Positions 50,984 through 59,312 of a stretch of DNA of 63,593 bases are shown here, one piece after another. Numbering within the stretch: position 1 is the stretch's first letter; each line of letters opens with the position of its first letter. This DNA is from an uncultured Propionibacteriaceae bacterium (GTDB taxonomy: Bacteria > Actinomycetota > Actinomycetes > Propionibacteriales > Propionibacteriaceae). The stretch is taken from positions 1 through 63,593 of the forward strand of contig CALBCJ010000026.1 of assembly GCA_937926975.1 (NCBI GenBank), given 5' to 3'. Made by a program: the position numbers and the translations under genes. The notes beneath the pieces were generated by a model. That model saw only the letters and a program-made list of their open reading frames with translations. It had not been told where the DNA came from and ran no database searches.

Positions 50984-51574
50984 CTACCCAATGGCGACCG
51001 TGAGCGCGGTCTGCGAGGAGACAGCAGCGATCGCCGCCGCCTGCGCCGCATCCACCTCCACGAGCAGCAGCCCGGACTGAGTGCCCAGGCCACTGGTCTG
51101 AGCCGGGACCGCTCGGACCAGCACCTGCGAGACCACCGGGCCGGCTGAGCCGGCCGCGAACAGGGTGACTCGGGTGCCGGCCGGAGCCAGCCGGGCCAGG
51201 TCTGGGTCACTGACCCGCACCCCCACCACCAGCCGGCCGTCAGCGCCCTGGGGAGCCAGCAGACTCGGCTCGGTGAGAACCTGCCCTCGGGGGACGCCCG
51301 CACCGACCAGCCGACCGACGGCGACCCCCGGCTCCCGCAGGGCGGCCTCCGGAAGTGTCGAGACCGGCCGCTGCACCACATCCAGGTCGTCGGCGACGAC
51401 GCTCGCCCCAGCCTCGATCGGGCGTCGGGCGACCACGACCGCCGCGGTCTCCAGCTCGGGAGCCGGACGGGTGAGCGCGGTGAGGGCGACCAGCGTCGCC
51501 GTCGTGGCGATCAGGGCGGCCAGCAGCCGCCGGTGCCAGCGCAGGGCACGAACCAGGTCAGGCAGGTGTCTCAT
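50984..51574 (-). CDS. SAF domain membrane protein (CpaB/RcpC-like)
   Basis: 196 aa. One N-terminal helix (LLAALIATTATLVALTAL) precedes a SAF domain (VVVARRPIEAGASVVADDLD, ALREPGVAVGRLVGAGVPRG), then an RcpC-type beta domain (GRLVVGVRVSDPDLARLAPA). In pilus systems CpaB/RcpC sits in the periplasm. No other Flp/Tad pilus gene is nearby. This solitary SAF protein beside fmdB and mscL is an actinobacterial arrangement of unknown role. Confidence 0.8.
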   Translation of the reverse strand: MRHLPDLVRALRWHRRLLAALIATTATLVALTALTRPAPELETAAVVVARRPIEAGASVVADDLDVVQRPVSTLPEAALREPGVAVGRLVGAGVPRGQVLTEPSLLAPQGADGRLVVGVRVSDPDLARLAPAGTRVTLFAAGSAGPVVSQVLVRAVPAQTSGLGTQSGLLLVEVDAAQAAAIAAVSSQTALTVAIG

Positions 51575-51651
51575 GCCCCGACCATGGCCACCTAGCCCGA
51601 GGCCGGTCAGATGTCCACAGCCGGGCGGGCAGGACCCGGCTTGTCCACAGC

Positions 51652-51966
51652 TCAGGCGCTCGCAGCGGGAGCCGAGGCGCTGCTCGACGAGTCGGAGCCG
51701 GTGCTCGTGCTGCTGGACCCGGAGCCGGTCGTGCTGCTGCTGGAGGTGCTGGTCGAGCCGGAGTCGGTGGCGGCCCGGACGCCGCTCTTGGCGCGGTTGT
51801 CGGTGGCGTAGAAGCCGGAGCCCTTGAACACCACACCGACCGCTGAGTACACCTTGCGCAGGGCCCCCTCGCACTCCGGGCACTCGGTCAGCGCTGGGTC
51901 CGAGAACTTCTGAACGGCCTCCAGCTCGGTTCCACACTGGGCGCACCGGTACTGGTAGGTGGGCAT
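51652..51966 (-). CDS. FmdB-type zinc ribbon protein
   Basis: 104 aa. The N-terminal zinc ribbon is MPTYQYRCAQCGTELEAVQ with a second CxxC in LTECPECEGALRKV, the FmdB/CxxC_CxxC_SSSS pattern. Residues 60-104 are a Ser/Thr/Gly/Ala low-complexity tail. The ATG at 51966 is 7 nt after AAAGGACC. It is a putative regulator or metal-binding protein; the function of the family is unsettled. Confidence 0.88.
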   Translation of the reverse strand: MPTYQYRCAQCGTELEAVQKFSDPALTECPECEGALRKVYSAVGVVFKGSGFYATDNRAKSGVRAATDSGSTSTSSSSTTGSGSSSTSTGSDSSSSASAPAASA

Positions 51967-52036
51967 GGGCAAGGTCCTTTCGACGCGTACGCGGCGGATA
52001 CTGTACCCGGACCGCTCACCTGAGCAGCGTCAGCTC

Positions 52037-52645
52037 TCACTCGGGGCAGCAGTCAATCCGCTGGGTCGGGGTCCAGATCGCCGACACCGGCTGGTCCCAG
52101 TCCTCGACCGGCAGCTGCTCCAGCACCTCGTCGTCGTGCAGCAGCACCCAGCGCGGCGCCTGGGCAGCGGCGTGCAGCAGGGCCCGGTCGTACCAGCCGC
52201 CGCCGGTGCCCAGCCGGTGCCCGGACCGGGTCGCGGCCAGCGCCGGCAGGATCAGCAGCGCGGCCCGTCCCAGGGCTGCCGCTCCCAGCGCCGGCCCGTC
52301 CGGCTCCCAGATCCCGTGCGGGCCGGGCCGCACCTGGGCGGGGCCCCGGTACTCGGCCCAGTCCGGGTGCCGCCGCCCCCGGCCGCTCATCACTGGGAGA
52401 AGAACGGTCGTCCCGGCCTCGGCCAAGGCCTCCACGATGGCGGAGGTGCCAGGCTCGTCCGGCTGGGAGAGGTAGGCCGCCGCCACCCGTGGTGGGCGAG
52501 GCCCGAGGGCGGCGAGGAGCAGGTCGGCCCGGGCCCGGTCGGCGGCCACCTGCTCAGCGGCCGTACGAGCGGCCCGGCGGGCGGTCACGGCGGCTCGAAG
52601 CGCCGCCTTGCTACCGGGTCGGGCTACCGGGGGAGAGGCTGCCAT
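52037..52645 (-). CDS. 5-formyltetrahydrofolate cyclo-ligase
   Basis: 202 aa. It converts 5-formyl-THF to 5,10-methenyl-THF with ATP and acts in the folate pool that GlyA feeds. Visible are N-terminal basic substrate/ATP residues (GSKAALRAAVTARRAART) and the C-terminal nucleotide-binding RLGTGGGWYDRALLHAA with VLLHDDEVLEQLPVEDWDQP. The ATG at 52645 is leaderless. Its -10 TACGAT (52652-52657, minus) ends 6 nt upstream and overlaps the -10 of moeA. Confidence 0.9.
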   Translation of the reverse strand: MAASPPVARPGSKAALRAAVTARRAARTAAEQVAADRARADLLLAALGPRPPRVAAAYLSQPDEPGTSAIVEALAEAGTTVLLPVMSGRGRRHPDWAEYRGPAQVRPGPHGIWEPDGPALGAAALGRAALLILPALAATRSGHRLGTGGGWYDRALLHAAAQAPRWVLLHDDEVLEQLPVEDWDQPVSAIWTPTQRIDCCPE

Positions 52646-52650
52646 TGACC

Positions 52651-52657
52651 TATCGTA
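52651..52657. promoter_or_regulatory. Shared divergent -10 element (TATCGT / TACGAT)
   Basis: On the plus strand TATCGT (52651-52656) ends 7 nt before the moeA ATG at 52664. On the minus strand TACGAT (52657-52652) ends 6 nt before the cyclo-ligase ATG at 52645. The whole gap between the two start codons is 18 bp. Confidence 0.55.
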
Positions 52658-52663
52658 TGGGCC

Positions 52664-53965
52664 ATGCCGCTGTTCCGTCGCAAGCCCCCTGAGCCAGCGC
52701 CTGAGCCGGAGCCGCGCCAGCTGCCCGCCGAGCCGCCAGCACCCGGGCCGGACGGTCTGCGCAGCCTGGACGCCCACCGCGACTTCCTGCTCCAGCTAGC
52801 CCAGCCGCTGCTGCCGTTCGGGGTGAACCTGCTCGACGCGGTCGGCCTGCAGGTCGTCGAGGCGATCGACGCTGCGGTTGACCTGCCGGGCTGCGACTCC
52901 GCTGACCGGGACGGGTACGCGGTCCGCGCCGCCGACATCAGCACCGCGAGCCCCCAGACCCCGGTTCGGCTGCCGGTCGTGGGCGCCGTCCTGCCGGGTG
53001 ACGACCCAGCAGACCTGGAGCCAGGGACCGCCTGCCTGATCCTGACCGGGGCGCCGCTGCCGCCCGGGGCCGACACGGTCGTGCTGCCGGAGAGGACTGA
53101 CCGCGGTGAGGACGAGGTCAAGGTGTACGCGGCCGAGGTGGCGGGTCGGCACGTGCGCTACCGCGGCAGTGACACCGCCGAGGGAGAGCTGCTCATCGAC
53201 CGCGGCCAGACCCTCGACGTACGGCAGGTCGGGCTGCTGGCAGCAGTCGGCATCGACAAGGTCCTAGTGCGGCCCCGGCCCCGAGTGGTCGTGGTGTCGG
53301 TGGGCGACGACCTGACGGAGGCCGGCGGGCGGCTCCGACCAGGTGAGCGCTACGACGCGAACTCGTACCTGGTGGCGGCGGCGGCGAAGGCCGTGGGTGC
53401 CCAGGTCTGGCGGGTGGGGCACGTCGGTGCCGAGACTGACCAGCTGCGGGACGTGGTCGCCGACCAGCTGATCCGGGCCGACCTGATCATCACCACGGGA
53501 GGCATCGGCCACGGCGACTCCGACGTGGTGAAGCAGGTCATCCCCGACCTGGGGGCCTGCGACTTCACCAGTGTCGCGATGCGCCCCGGTCAGCCGCAGG
53601 GAGTGGGGCTGATCGGCGAGGACGAGGTTCCGATCCTGATGCTGCCGGGCGACCCGGTCGCCGCGTACCTGTCGTTCGAGGCCTTCGCTCGGCCGGTGAT
53701 CCGGCGGCTGATGGGTGCCGAGCCGTACCTGCGCGAGGAGGTCGAGGCCATCGCCACCATGGCGATCACCTCCGAGCCCGGCTTCGACCAGCTGGCCCTG
53801 GTCAAGGTGACCCCGGGCCCGAACGGGCTGGAAGCGGCTCGGGTCGGCGGCCACGCCTCACGGCTGCTGAGCTATCTTGCCGGCGCCAACGCCCTGGCAC
53901 TGCTGGAGCGCCAGACCCAGTTCGTGGCGGCCGGGGACCAGATCCGGGTCTGGATGCTGGAGTGA
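52664..53965 (+). CDS. Gephyrin-like molybdopterin molybdotransferase (MoeA/Glp)
   Basis: 433 aa. MoeA domains follow one another: PAGCDSADRDGYAVRA-type substrate loop (LPGCDSADRDGYAVRAADIS at about 75-94), LILTGAPLPPGADTVVLPER, the MPT-binding domain with VGDDLTEAGGRLRPGERYDA and ITTGGIGHGDSDVV, and PGDPVAAYLSFEAFARP. The N-terminal ~35 residues are a Pro/Glu-rich extension. In Corynebacterium the homologous gephyrin-like Glp binds the division protein SepF and the membrane protein GlpR. The GlpR-like gene two positions downstream supports that role here, but molybdenum insertion cannot be excluded. Confidence 0.88.
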   Translation: MPLFRRKPPEPAPEPEPRQLPAEPPAPGPDGLRSLDAHRDFLLQLAQPLLPFGVNLLDAVGLQVVEAIDAAVDLPGCDSADRDGYAVRAADISTASPQTPVRLPVVGAVLPGDDPADLEPGTACLILTGAPLPPGADTVVLPERTDRGEDEVKVYAAEVAGRHVRYRGSDTAEGELLIDRGQTLDVRQVGLLAAVGIDKVLVRPRPRVVVVSVGDDLTEAGGRLRPGERYDANSYLVAAAAKAVGAQVWRVGHVGAETDQLRDVVADQLIRADLIITTGGIGHGDSDVVKQVIPDLGACDFTSVAMRPGQPQGVGLIGEDEVPILMLPGDPVAAYLSFEAFARPVIRRLMGAEPYLREEVEAIATMAITSEPGFDQLALVKVTPGPNGLEAARVGGHASRLLSYLAGANALALLERQTQFVAAGDQIRVWMLE

Positions 53966-54699
53966 GGCTAGGCGCCAGGCACGGCAGCGTGACGGCCGAG
54001 GAGCCCTGGTTCGCGACCGAGCCTGGCTGGCCGGCCTCGGTTGCCTGCCGCGGGGTGCTGCTGGCACCGTTCAGACGCCGTGACATCCCCGCCTGGGAGC
54101 GGGTCCGGACCCGCAACCGGGCCTGGCTTGCGCCCTGGGACGCCACCAGCCCGCCCGGCGCCCCGCGCCGGTTCGACTCGTACCGGCAGATGGTGGCGGG
54201 ACTCAACCGGGACGCCCGACGGGGCCGGTGCCTGCCCTGGCTGATCTGGTTCGACGCCCACGGCGACGGCCGGGCCGAGCTGGCTGGCCAGCTGACGGTG
54301 AGCAGCATCGTGTACGGGGCGGCTCGGTCCGCCACCGTGGGCTACTGGATCGACCAGCGCTGGGCCGGTCGGGGGATCATGCCGATGGCCGTCGCCCTGG
54401 CGACGGACTACTGCTTCCAGACCCTGCGGCTGCACCGTGTCGAGATCAGCATCCGGCCGGAGAACGCCCCCTCCCTGCGGGCGGTGACGAAGCTGGGCTT
54501 TCGGCACGAGGGGCTGCGGCCGAGGTACCTCCACATCGCCGGTGACTGGCGTGACCACGAGTCATTTGCCTTGCACGCTGAGGAAGTTCCCCACGGGCTG
54601 TGGCGCCGGCTTCCCTCAGACGTCCCCCGGCGCAACGAAAGTCCTTGCCAAGCTGGTGTCAAGGCCGGCCTGGAGGGTACCGGGCGGGGCACTGCCTGA
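53962..54699 (+). CDS. GNAT acetyltransferase, RimJ/RimL type
   Basis: 245 aa. Acetyl-CoA fold: VLLAPFRRRDIPAWERVRTR, AELAGQLTVSSIVYGAARSA, TVGYWIDQRWAGRGIMPMAV (CoA-binding motif A, RGxxxxA-like), and LHRVEISIRPENAPSLRAVT with LGFRHEGL. RimJ-type enzymes acetylate ribosomal protein N-termini. Its position between moeA/glp and the GlpR-like gene is a conserved actinobacterial order. The GTG overlaps the moeA stop (GTGA). A second GTG at 53989 is possible. Confidence 0.87.
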   Translation: MRLGARHGSVTAEEPWFATEPGWPASVACRGVLLAPFRRRDIPAWERVRTRNRAWLAPWDATSPPGAPRRFDSYRQMVAGLNRDARRGRCLPWLIWFDAHGDGRAELAGQLTVSSIVYGAARSATVGYWIDQRWAGRGIMPMAVALATDYCFQTLRLHRVEISIRPENAPSLRAVTKLGFRHEGLRPRYLHIAGDWRDHESFALHAEEVPHGLWRRLPSDVPRRNESPCQAGVKAGLEGTGRGTA

Positions 54700-54751
54700 G
54701 GTTCTCTCAGATTGCCCGGCGTGGCTGGTGGCCCACCGCCGGTGAGGCCTC

Positions 54752-54757
54752 TACGGT
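54752..54757 (+). promoter_or_regulatory. -10-like box (TACGGT) before GlpR-like gene
   Basis: TACGGT ends 8 nt before the ATG at 54766. It is preceded by the CTC-rich repeats at 54697-54714. Confidence 0.35.
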
Positions 54758-54765
54758 TGCGTGCC

Positions 54766-55488
54766 ATGGGTACGACAGGTCTCATCTTCGGCGCACTGGT
54801 GGCGGCGTGGTTGGCCTACCTCGTACCGTGGTTCGTCCACCACCGGGGAGAGCAGCCCGAGGACGGCCCCACCATCGACCTGTCCGAGACCGGACGGCTG
54901 CTGCAGTCGGGTGACGAGGACCTGCTGGAGCTCGACATCTCCACCCCGCTGATCCGGAGGGCCGCCCGGCACGAGATCGCCAGCCTGGCGTGGACTGCGG
55001 CCCGGCGGCGGCGGCGGGTGCTCGCGGTGCTGCTCCTGCTCGCCACGTCCCTCGGGGTGACCACGATCGTGCGGCTGACCCCGTGGTGGATGCTGGTCGC
55101 CGCCGGGTGCCTGGTGCTGGCCTGGCTGGTGGTCGCCCGGGTCAGCGTCTCCCGGATGCGCCAGCAGCTCGACGAGCAGGTGGCCGACCTAGACCTCGGC
55201 GACGACGAGGCGACGATCGCGGTCCGGGTCGAGAACCTGTCCGGTCTCAAGGAGTTCGACAGCAGCCACGAGCACTCGGTCGAGATCTCCGCCCCGGTGC
55301 CCAAGATGAACCTCTTCGACCCGATCCCGGTCTCGGCCAACACCTACCTGTCGCGGCCGCTGGCGCAGCGTACGGTCCGCACCATCGACCTCTCGGCGCC
55401 GGCAGCGCCACCGGCAGCCACCCCAGTCACCGCCGACGCCGGGATGAGCCTGCACCCGGTCGAGCGGCGCCGCGCCTCGGGAGAGTGA
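54766..55488 (+). CDS. GlpR/SepX-like membrane division protein
   Basis: 240 aa. An N-terminal helix starts at once (LIFGALVAAWLAYLVPWFVH, about 4-23). An acidic cytoplasmic linker leads to two close helices at about 85-130 (VLAVLLLLATSLGVTTIV; WMLVAAGCLVLAWLVVARV). A C-terminal soluble tail follows, with a conserved-looking EPVPVSANTYLSRPLA-type motif (FDPIPVSANTYLSRPLAQRT). This is the layout of actinobacterial GlpR (Corynebacterium) and SepX (Streptomyces), which recruit division and polar-growth proteins. The assignment rests on layout and neighbours. Confidence 0.75.
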   Translation: MGTTGLIFGALVAAWLAYLVPWFVHHRGEQPEDGPTIDLSETGRLLQSGDEDLLELDISTPLIRRAARHEIASLAWTAARRRRRVLAVLLLLATSLGVTTIVRLTPWWMLVAAGCLVLAWLVVARVSVSRMRQQLDEQVADLDLGDDEATIAVRVENLSGLKEFDSSHEHSVEISAPVPKMNLFDPIPVSANTYLSRPLAQRTVRTIDLSAPAAPPAATPVTADAGMSLHPVERRRASGE

Positions 55489-55546
55489 CCTCACCGCCTG
55501 GCTAGGCTCGACGCAGGGCCGGCCCCGCCCACCGAGAGGAGCTGTC

Positions 55547-56560
55547 GTGACCCCGCCCCTGGTCCCGTCCGTCCACCCAGTCGTGGCTGCCCCGATGGCC
55601 GGCGGCCCGAGCACGGTTCGGCTAGCCGTGGCGGTCGCCGAGGCCGGTGGCTTCCCGTTCCTCGCGGCCGGCTACAAGACCCCAGCCGCTCTGGAGGCCG
55701 AGATGGAGTCGCTGCGGGCCCGGCGGGTCGCGTACGGGGTGAACCTCTTTGTCCCCTCCCAGAAGCCGGTCGACCCGGCGGCCTTCGCCGCGTACGCCGA
55801 GCAGCTGCAGCCTGAGGCCGACGCGTACGGGCTGCGCCTCGACCCGTCCCCCGTCGCCGACGACGACAGCTGGGCGGAGAAGACCCGGCTGCTGCTGGAG
55901 CACCCGGTGCCGGTGGTCTCGTTCACCTTCGGACTGCCCCCGGCCGACGACATCGCGGCCCTGCGCCGCTGCGGCAGCCGGGTGCTCCTCACCGTGACCA
56001 GCCCGGACGAGGCCGAGGCGGCCGTGGAGCGAGGCGCCGACGCTCTCGTCGTGCAGGGCTCGGCGGCCGGCGGGCACAGCGCCACCTTCGACCCGGCCAC
56101 AGTCCCCGCCGAGGTGGAGCTGGTGGACCTGGTGGCTCAGGTCCGGGCCGTCACCGCCGTACCGCTGGTGGCGGCCGGCGGGATCACCAGCGCCGAGGCT
56201 GTGAGGGAGGTGCTCGACGCCGGCGCCGAGGCCGCGGCAGTCGGCACCGTGCTGCTGCGGACCGACGAGGCCGGGACCTCGCCCGTACCCCGGGCCGCGC
56301 TTGCCGACCCGGCCTACCAGCAGACCGTGATGACGAGGGCCTTCACCGGTCGCCCGGCCCGGGCCCTGCCCAACGGCTTCGTACGGCGGCACCCGGACGC
56401 TCCCACCGGCTACCCGGAGGTCCACCACCTGACTCGGCCGATCCGGGCCGCAGCCTTCCAGGCCGGTGACGCCGACCGGGTCAACCTCTGGGCCGGGACC
56501 GGCTGGCGCCAGGCCCCGACCGGGCCGGCCGGGCAGGTCATCCGGTCACTAGTGCGCTGA
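55547..56560 (+). CDS. Nitronate monooxygenase family FMN enzyme
   Basis: 337 aa TIM-barrel flavoprotein: PVVAAPMAGGPSTVRLAVAV, AAGYKTPAALEAEM, GVNLFVPSQKPVD, the FMN-binding stretch ALVVQGSAAGGHSATF (with the GGH motif) and VAAGGITSAEAVREVLDAGA with EAAAVGTVLLRTDEAG. It oxidises nitronates such as propionate-3-nitronate to carbonyl compounds, or related substrates. GAGAGGAG precedes the GTG start. TAGGCT at about 55502 may be the promoter. Confidence 0.88.
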   Translation: MTPPLVPSVHPVVAAPMAGGPSTVRLAVAVAEAGGFPFLAAGYKTPAALEAEMESLRARRVAYGVNLFVPSQKPVDPAAFAAYAEQLQPEADAYGLRLDPSPVADDDSWAEKTRLLLEHPVPVVSFTFGLPPADDIAALRRCGSRVLLTVTSPDEAEAAVERGADALVVQGSAAGGHSATFDPATVPAEVELVDLVAQVRAVTAVPLVAAGGITSAEAVREVLDAGAEAAAVGTVLLRTDEAGTSPVPRAALADPAYQQTVMTRAFTGRPARALPNGFVRRHPDAPTGYPEVHHLTRPIRAAAFQAGDADRVNLWAGTGWRQAPTGPAGQVIRSLVR

Positions 56561-56623
56561 GCCCCGTGGCAGCCGAGAACCGACAGGTGCCGGCAGCGAC
56601 AGGGCAGCCGAGGCGCTGAGAGG

Positions 56624-57714
56624 CTACGGGTTCGGCAGGGCCTCGGCCAGGGCAGCCAGCCAGGGCTCCGGATCCATCCCCTGAGCGGCCACCCAGCCGT
56701 CGTCGAAGTAGCTGCCGGCGTACCGCTCACCGGAGTCGCACAGCAAGGTCACCACGCTGCCGTGCTGCCCGCGCTGGCGCATCTCGGTGACCAGCCGGGC
56801 CACCGCGACCAGGTTGGTGCCGGTCGAGGCGCCGACCAGCCGGCCGAGCCGGGCGCTGGCGAAGCGGCAGCCAGCCACCGAGGCGGCGTCGGGGACTCGC
56901 ATCATCCGGTCCACCACCCCCGGGACGAAGCTGGGCTCCACCCGAGGCCGACCGATGCCCTCGATGCGCGAGCCCCGGTCTACCGTCAGGTCCGGGTCGG
57001 ACTGAGCCCAGCCGTCGAAGAAGGCCGAGCCCTCAACATCGGCCACGCACAGGTTCGTGGGGTGCTTGTGGTAGCGCAGGAAACGGCCCAGCGTGGCGCT
57101 GGTGCCGCCGGTGCCGGCCCCGACCACGATCCACGCCGGGACCGGGTGGCGCTCCCGGGAGAGCTGGTCGTAGATCGACTGGGCGATGTTGTTGTTGCCC
57201 CGCCAGTCGGTGGCCCGCTCGGCGAAGGTGAACTGGTCGAGGAAGTACCCACCGTGCTCCCGCGCCAGGCGACGGCTCTCGGTGCACATCTGGTCGGCCC
57301 GCTCGACCACGTGGACCCGGCCGCCCTCAGCCTCGATCAGGCGGATCTTCTCGGCGCTGGTCCCGCGTGGCAGCACCGCCACAAAGGGCAGGTCGAGAAT
57401 CCGGGCGAAGTGGGCCTCGCTGACCGCGGTCGACCCGCTTGATGCCTCGACCACCAGACTGCCGGGGCGCAGGTGCCCGTTGACCAGGGCGTACATGAAC
57501 AGGGACCGGGCCAGGCGGTGCTTCAGGCTGCCGGTGGGATGGGTGGACTCGTCCTTCAGGTACAGGTCGATGCCCCAGGCCCCAGCTGCAGCAGGTGAGT
57601 GTCGGCGGAGCGCTGGGCATCAGCCTCAAGCCGGCGTACGCGCTCCGCGACCCAGCCCCGAAGGTCGGCGTCACTACGGTCAACATCATCGAAGCTGAAC
57701 AGCTGGTCAGGCAC
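56624..57714 (-). pseudogene. PLP-dependent cysteine-synthase-like protein, frameshifted near N-terminus
   Basis: Two frames join into one family member. From the GTG at 57714 the first reads PDQLFSFDDVDRSDADLRGW to ADAQRSADTHLLQL. The second continues WGIDLYLKDESTHPTGSLKH with the PLP-lysine region, then VVEASSGSTAVSEAHFARIL, WRGNNNIAQSIYDQ, GAGTGGTSATLGRF and SGERYAGSYFDDGW to the stop at 56624. The full length (1091 nt) is one base short of a multiple of three. The break is at about 57570-57592, among G4 runs. The in-frame part from 57496 alone lacks the PLP lysine. The enzyme class makes or cleaves cysteine-type substrates. Error versus decay is unresolved. Confidence 0.65.
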
Positions 57715-57720
57715 GGGGCC

Positions 57721-57726
57721 AGCCTA
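57721..57726 (-). promoter_or_regulatory. -10 box (TAGGCT), leaderless start at 57714
   Basis: TAGGCT on the minus strand ends 6 nt before the GTG at 57714. Confidence 0.5.
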
Positions 57727-57816
57727 GGGCCCGCCTAGGACGGTCGTACCGTGGGGTCGGGAGACCCGCCAGCGACAGACGCCTGGCGCCGCAGGCCGTG
57801 ACGAGGAGTCAGCGCC

Positions 57817-58725
57817 TCACAGCCAGCGCCGCAGCAGCTCCCGGTTCCGCTCGTGGTCGGCAACGATGCCGGCCAGGCTGGTGCCGCGGTCGGGCAGCAG
57901 GTCCTGCTCGACCACCAGCCAGCCGTCGTACCCGCTGGCCAGGACCTGCTTCATCAGGCCCGACAGGTCAAGGTCGCCGGCGCCGAAGGGGACGAAGGTG
58001 CCCTGCGACCAGACATCGAGCATGCCGCCGTTGCGGGCCACGATGGAGCGCAGCACATCCATCCGGACATCCTTCAGGTGCAGGTGGTTGACCCGGTGCC
58101 CCCAGTCCTGCCACCCGTCCAGCACGTCCCCGCCGCCGATCAGCAGGTGGCCGGTGTCGAAGGTCAGGCCCACGTCGCTGACCTGGAGGAGGGTGTCGAT
58201 CTCCTCCGGGGTCTCGACGAAGGTGCAGGCATGGTGGTGGAAGGTGGGCTCAAGGCCCACCGCCCGGACCCGCTCCACCGCGGTCGTCAGGTTCTTCGCG
58301 AACCGGCCCCAGCCGGCCCGGTCGAGCCGGTGCCCAGCACCACCACCGGGGTTCGCCTTGCGGACCGGGTCTCCGGCGTCAGCCAGAGTGGGCAGCGGGG
58401 CCCGGGAGGGCCCGAGGTCCAGGGCCGTGGTGAAGACCGCCAGCGCCTCGTCCAGGGAGGGGAGCGCGGCGGCGAAGGCGTCGTCGTCAGAGAACGGCAA
58501 CTCGACCCAGCCGCCGGCCAGCTCCAGCTCGTACGTCGTCAGCCGCCGACGCAGCTCGTCCTCGGTGCCGAGGAAGCCGACCGGGCCGAGGTCAACCCCG
58601 GCGTACCCCGACTCGTGCAGGACCCGGCAGACCTCGTCCGCCGCTGGCAGGACCAGCTCGGGGTCGTCCGGGGTGAGCTCGAAGACGCCGAAGCTGACGG
58701 GCGCGCCCGCCACCGTGATGCTCAT
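57817..58725 (-). CDS. Sugar phosphate isomerase/epimerase family (IolE-like TIM barrel)
   Basis: 302 aa AP-endonuclease-2-type TIM barrel. Key stretches are ITVAGAPVSFGVFELTPDDP (the APVSxGV start typical of inosose dehydratase IolE), the metal ligands in LEPTFHHHACTFVETPEEID, LTFDTGHLLIGGGD and NHLHLKDVRMDV, and VEQD near the end. It may dehydrate inosose or isomerise a related keto-sugar. No other inositol genes are nearby. The ATG at 58725 is 5 nt after AAGGAG. Confidence 0.82.
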   Translation of the reverse strand: MSITVAGAPVSFGVFELTPDDPELVLPAADEVCRVLHESGYAGVDLGPVGFLGTEDELRRRLTTYELELAGGWVELPFSDDDAFAAALPSLDEALAVFTTALDLGPSRAPLPTLADAGDPVRKANPGGGAGHRLDRAGWGRFAKNLTTAVERVRAVGLEPTFHHHACTFVETPEEIDTLLQVSDVGLTFDTGHLLIGGGDVLDGWQDWGHRVNHLHLKDVRMDVLRSIVARNGGMLDVWSQGTFVPFGAGDLDLSGLMKQVLASGYDGWLVVEQDLLPDRGTSLAGIVADHERNRELLRRWL

Positions 58726-58788
58726 CTGCACTCCTTGCCGCCGCCGGTCCGTCAGACGCTAGCACTGGCAGGACGACGGGTGGTCGGC

Positions 58789-59241
58789 TCAGGGGGTCGT
58801 CAGAATCACGAAGATGGCGATGAAGTAGATCGTGAAGATGACGACCCCCAGGGCCAGGAGCAGGGTGCCGATGATGCCCATGATCCAGCCGGCGTTCAGC
58901 ATGGAGCTGTCGCGGTAGGTCCCGGCCTGGACCTCGGCGCGGGCCTTCTTGCCCATGACCAGGGCCACGATCCCCAGGATCGGCATCATCACGATGCTGA
59001 GCAGCCCCAGCACGAAGATCGTGGTCGCCTGCGGGTGGTCCATCGCAGCAGCCACCTGGTACGGAGACAGCCCCTGGTTGGGGTAGGCCGACGCGCCCGT
59101 GTAGCCGCTGTAGGTCGGGTTCGTGTACGGGTACGGCTCAGGGGTAACGGTGGGAGGGTTCCCGCAGCCCGTCGACGGGTCGCTGCCGTACGGCTGGAAA
59201 GAGGGCTGCGAGGGGTCGGACTGCGGCTGCCAGGACGTCAT
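58789..59241 (-). CDS. DUF4190 domain membrane protein, copy 1
   Basis: 150 aa. A Pro/Gln/Tyr-rich cytoplasmic N-terminus (about 1-65) precedes the DUF4190 core: two helices (TTIFVLGLLSIVMMPILGIV; GWIMGIIGTLLLALGVVIF) flank the polar ALVMGKKARAEVQAGTYRDS. This is a common actinobacterial envelope family of unknown function. A paralogue follows at 59313. CAGAAT 6 nt upstream of the ATG is a weak leaderless -10. Confidence 0.8.
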   Translation of the reverse strand: MTSWQPQSDPSQPSFQPYGSDPSTGCGNPPTVTPEPYPYTNPTYSGYTGASAYPNQGLSPYQVAAAMDHPQATTIFVLGLLSIVMMPILGIVALVMGKKARAEVQAGTYRDSSMLNAGWIMGIIGTLLLALGVVIFTIYFIAIFVILTTP

Positions 59242-59312
59242 GGACCCATTCTGCCAAGGCGAGGGTGACCACAGCAGGCCCGGCCCAGTGCCCTGCGAAG
59301 GTCAGCCGGAGA

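Noticed and set aside
50726..51003. Open frames between mscL and the SAF gene
   Set aside because: Their sequence is arginine-rich shadow-type, and the area is better explained as the mscL leader plus the tail of the SAF operon.
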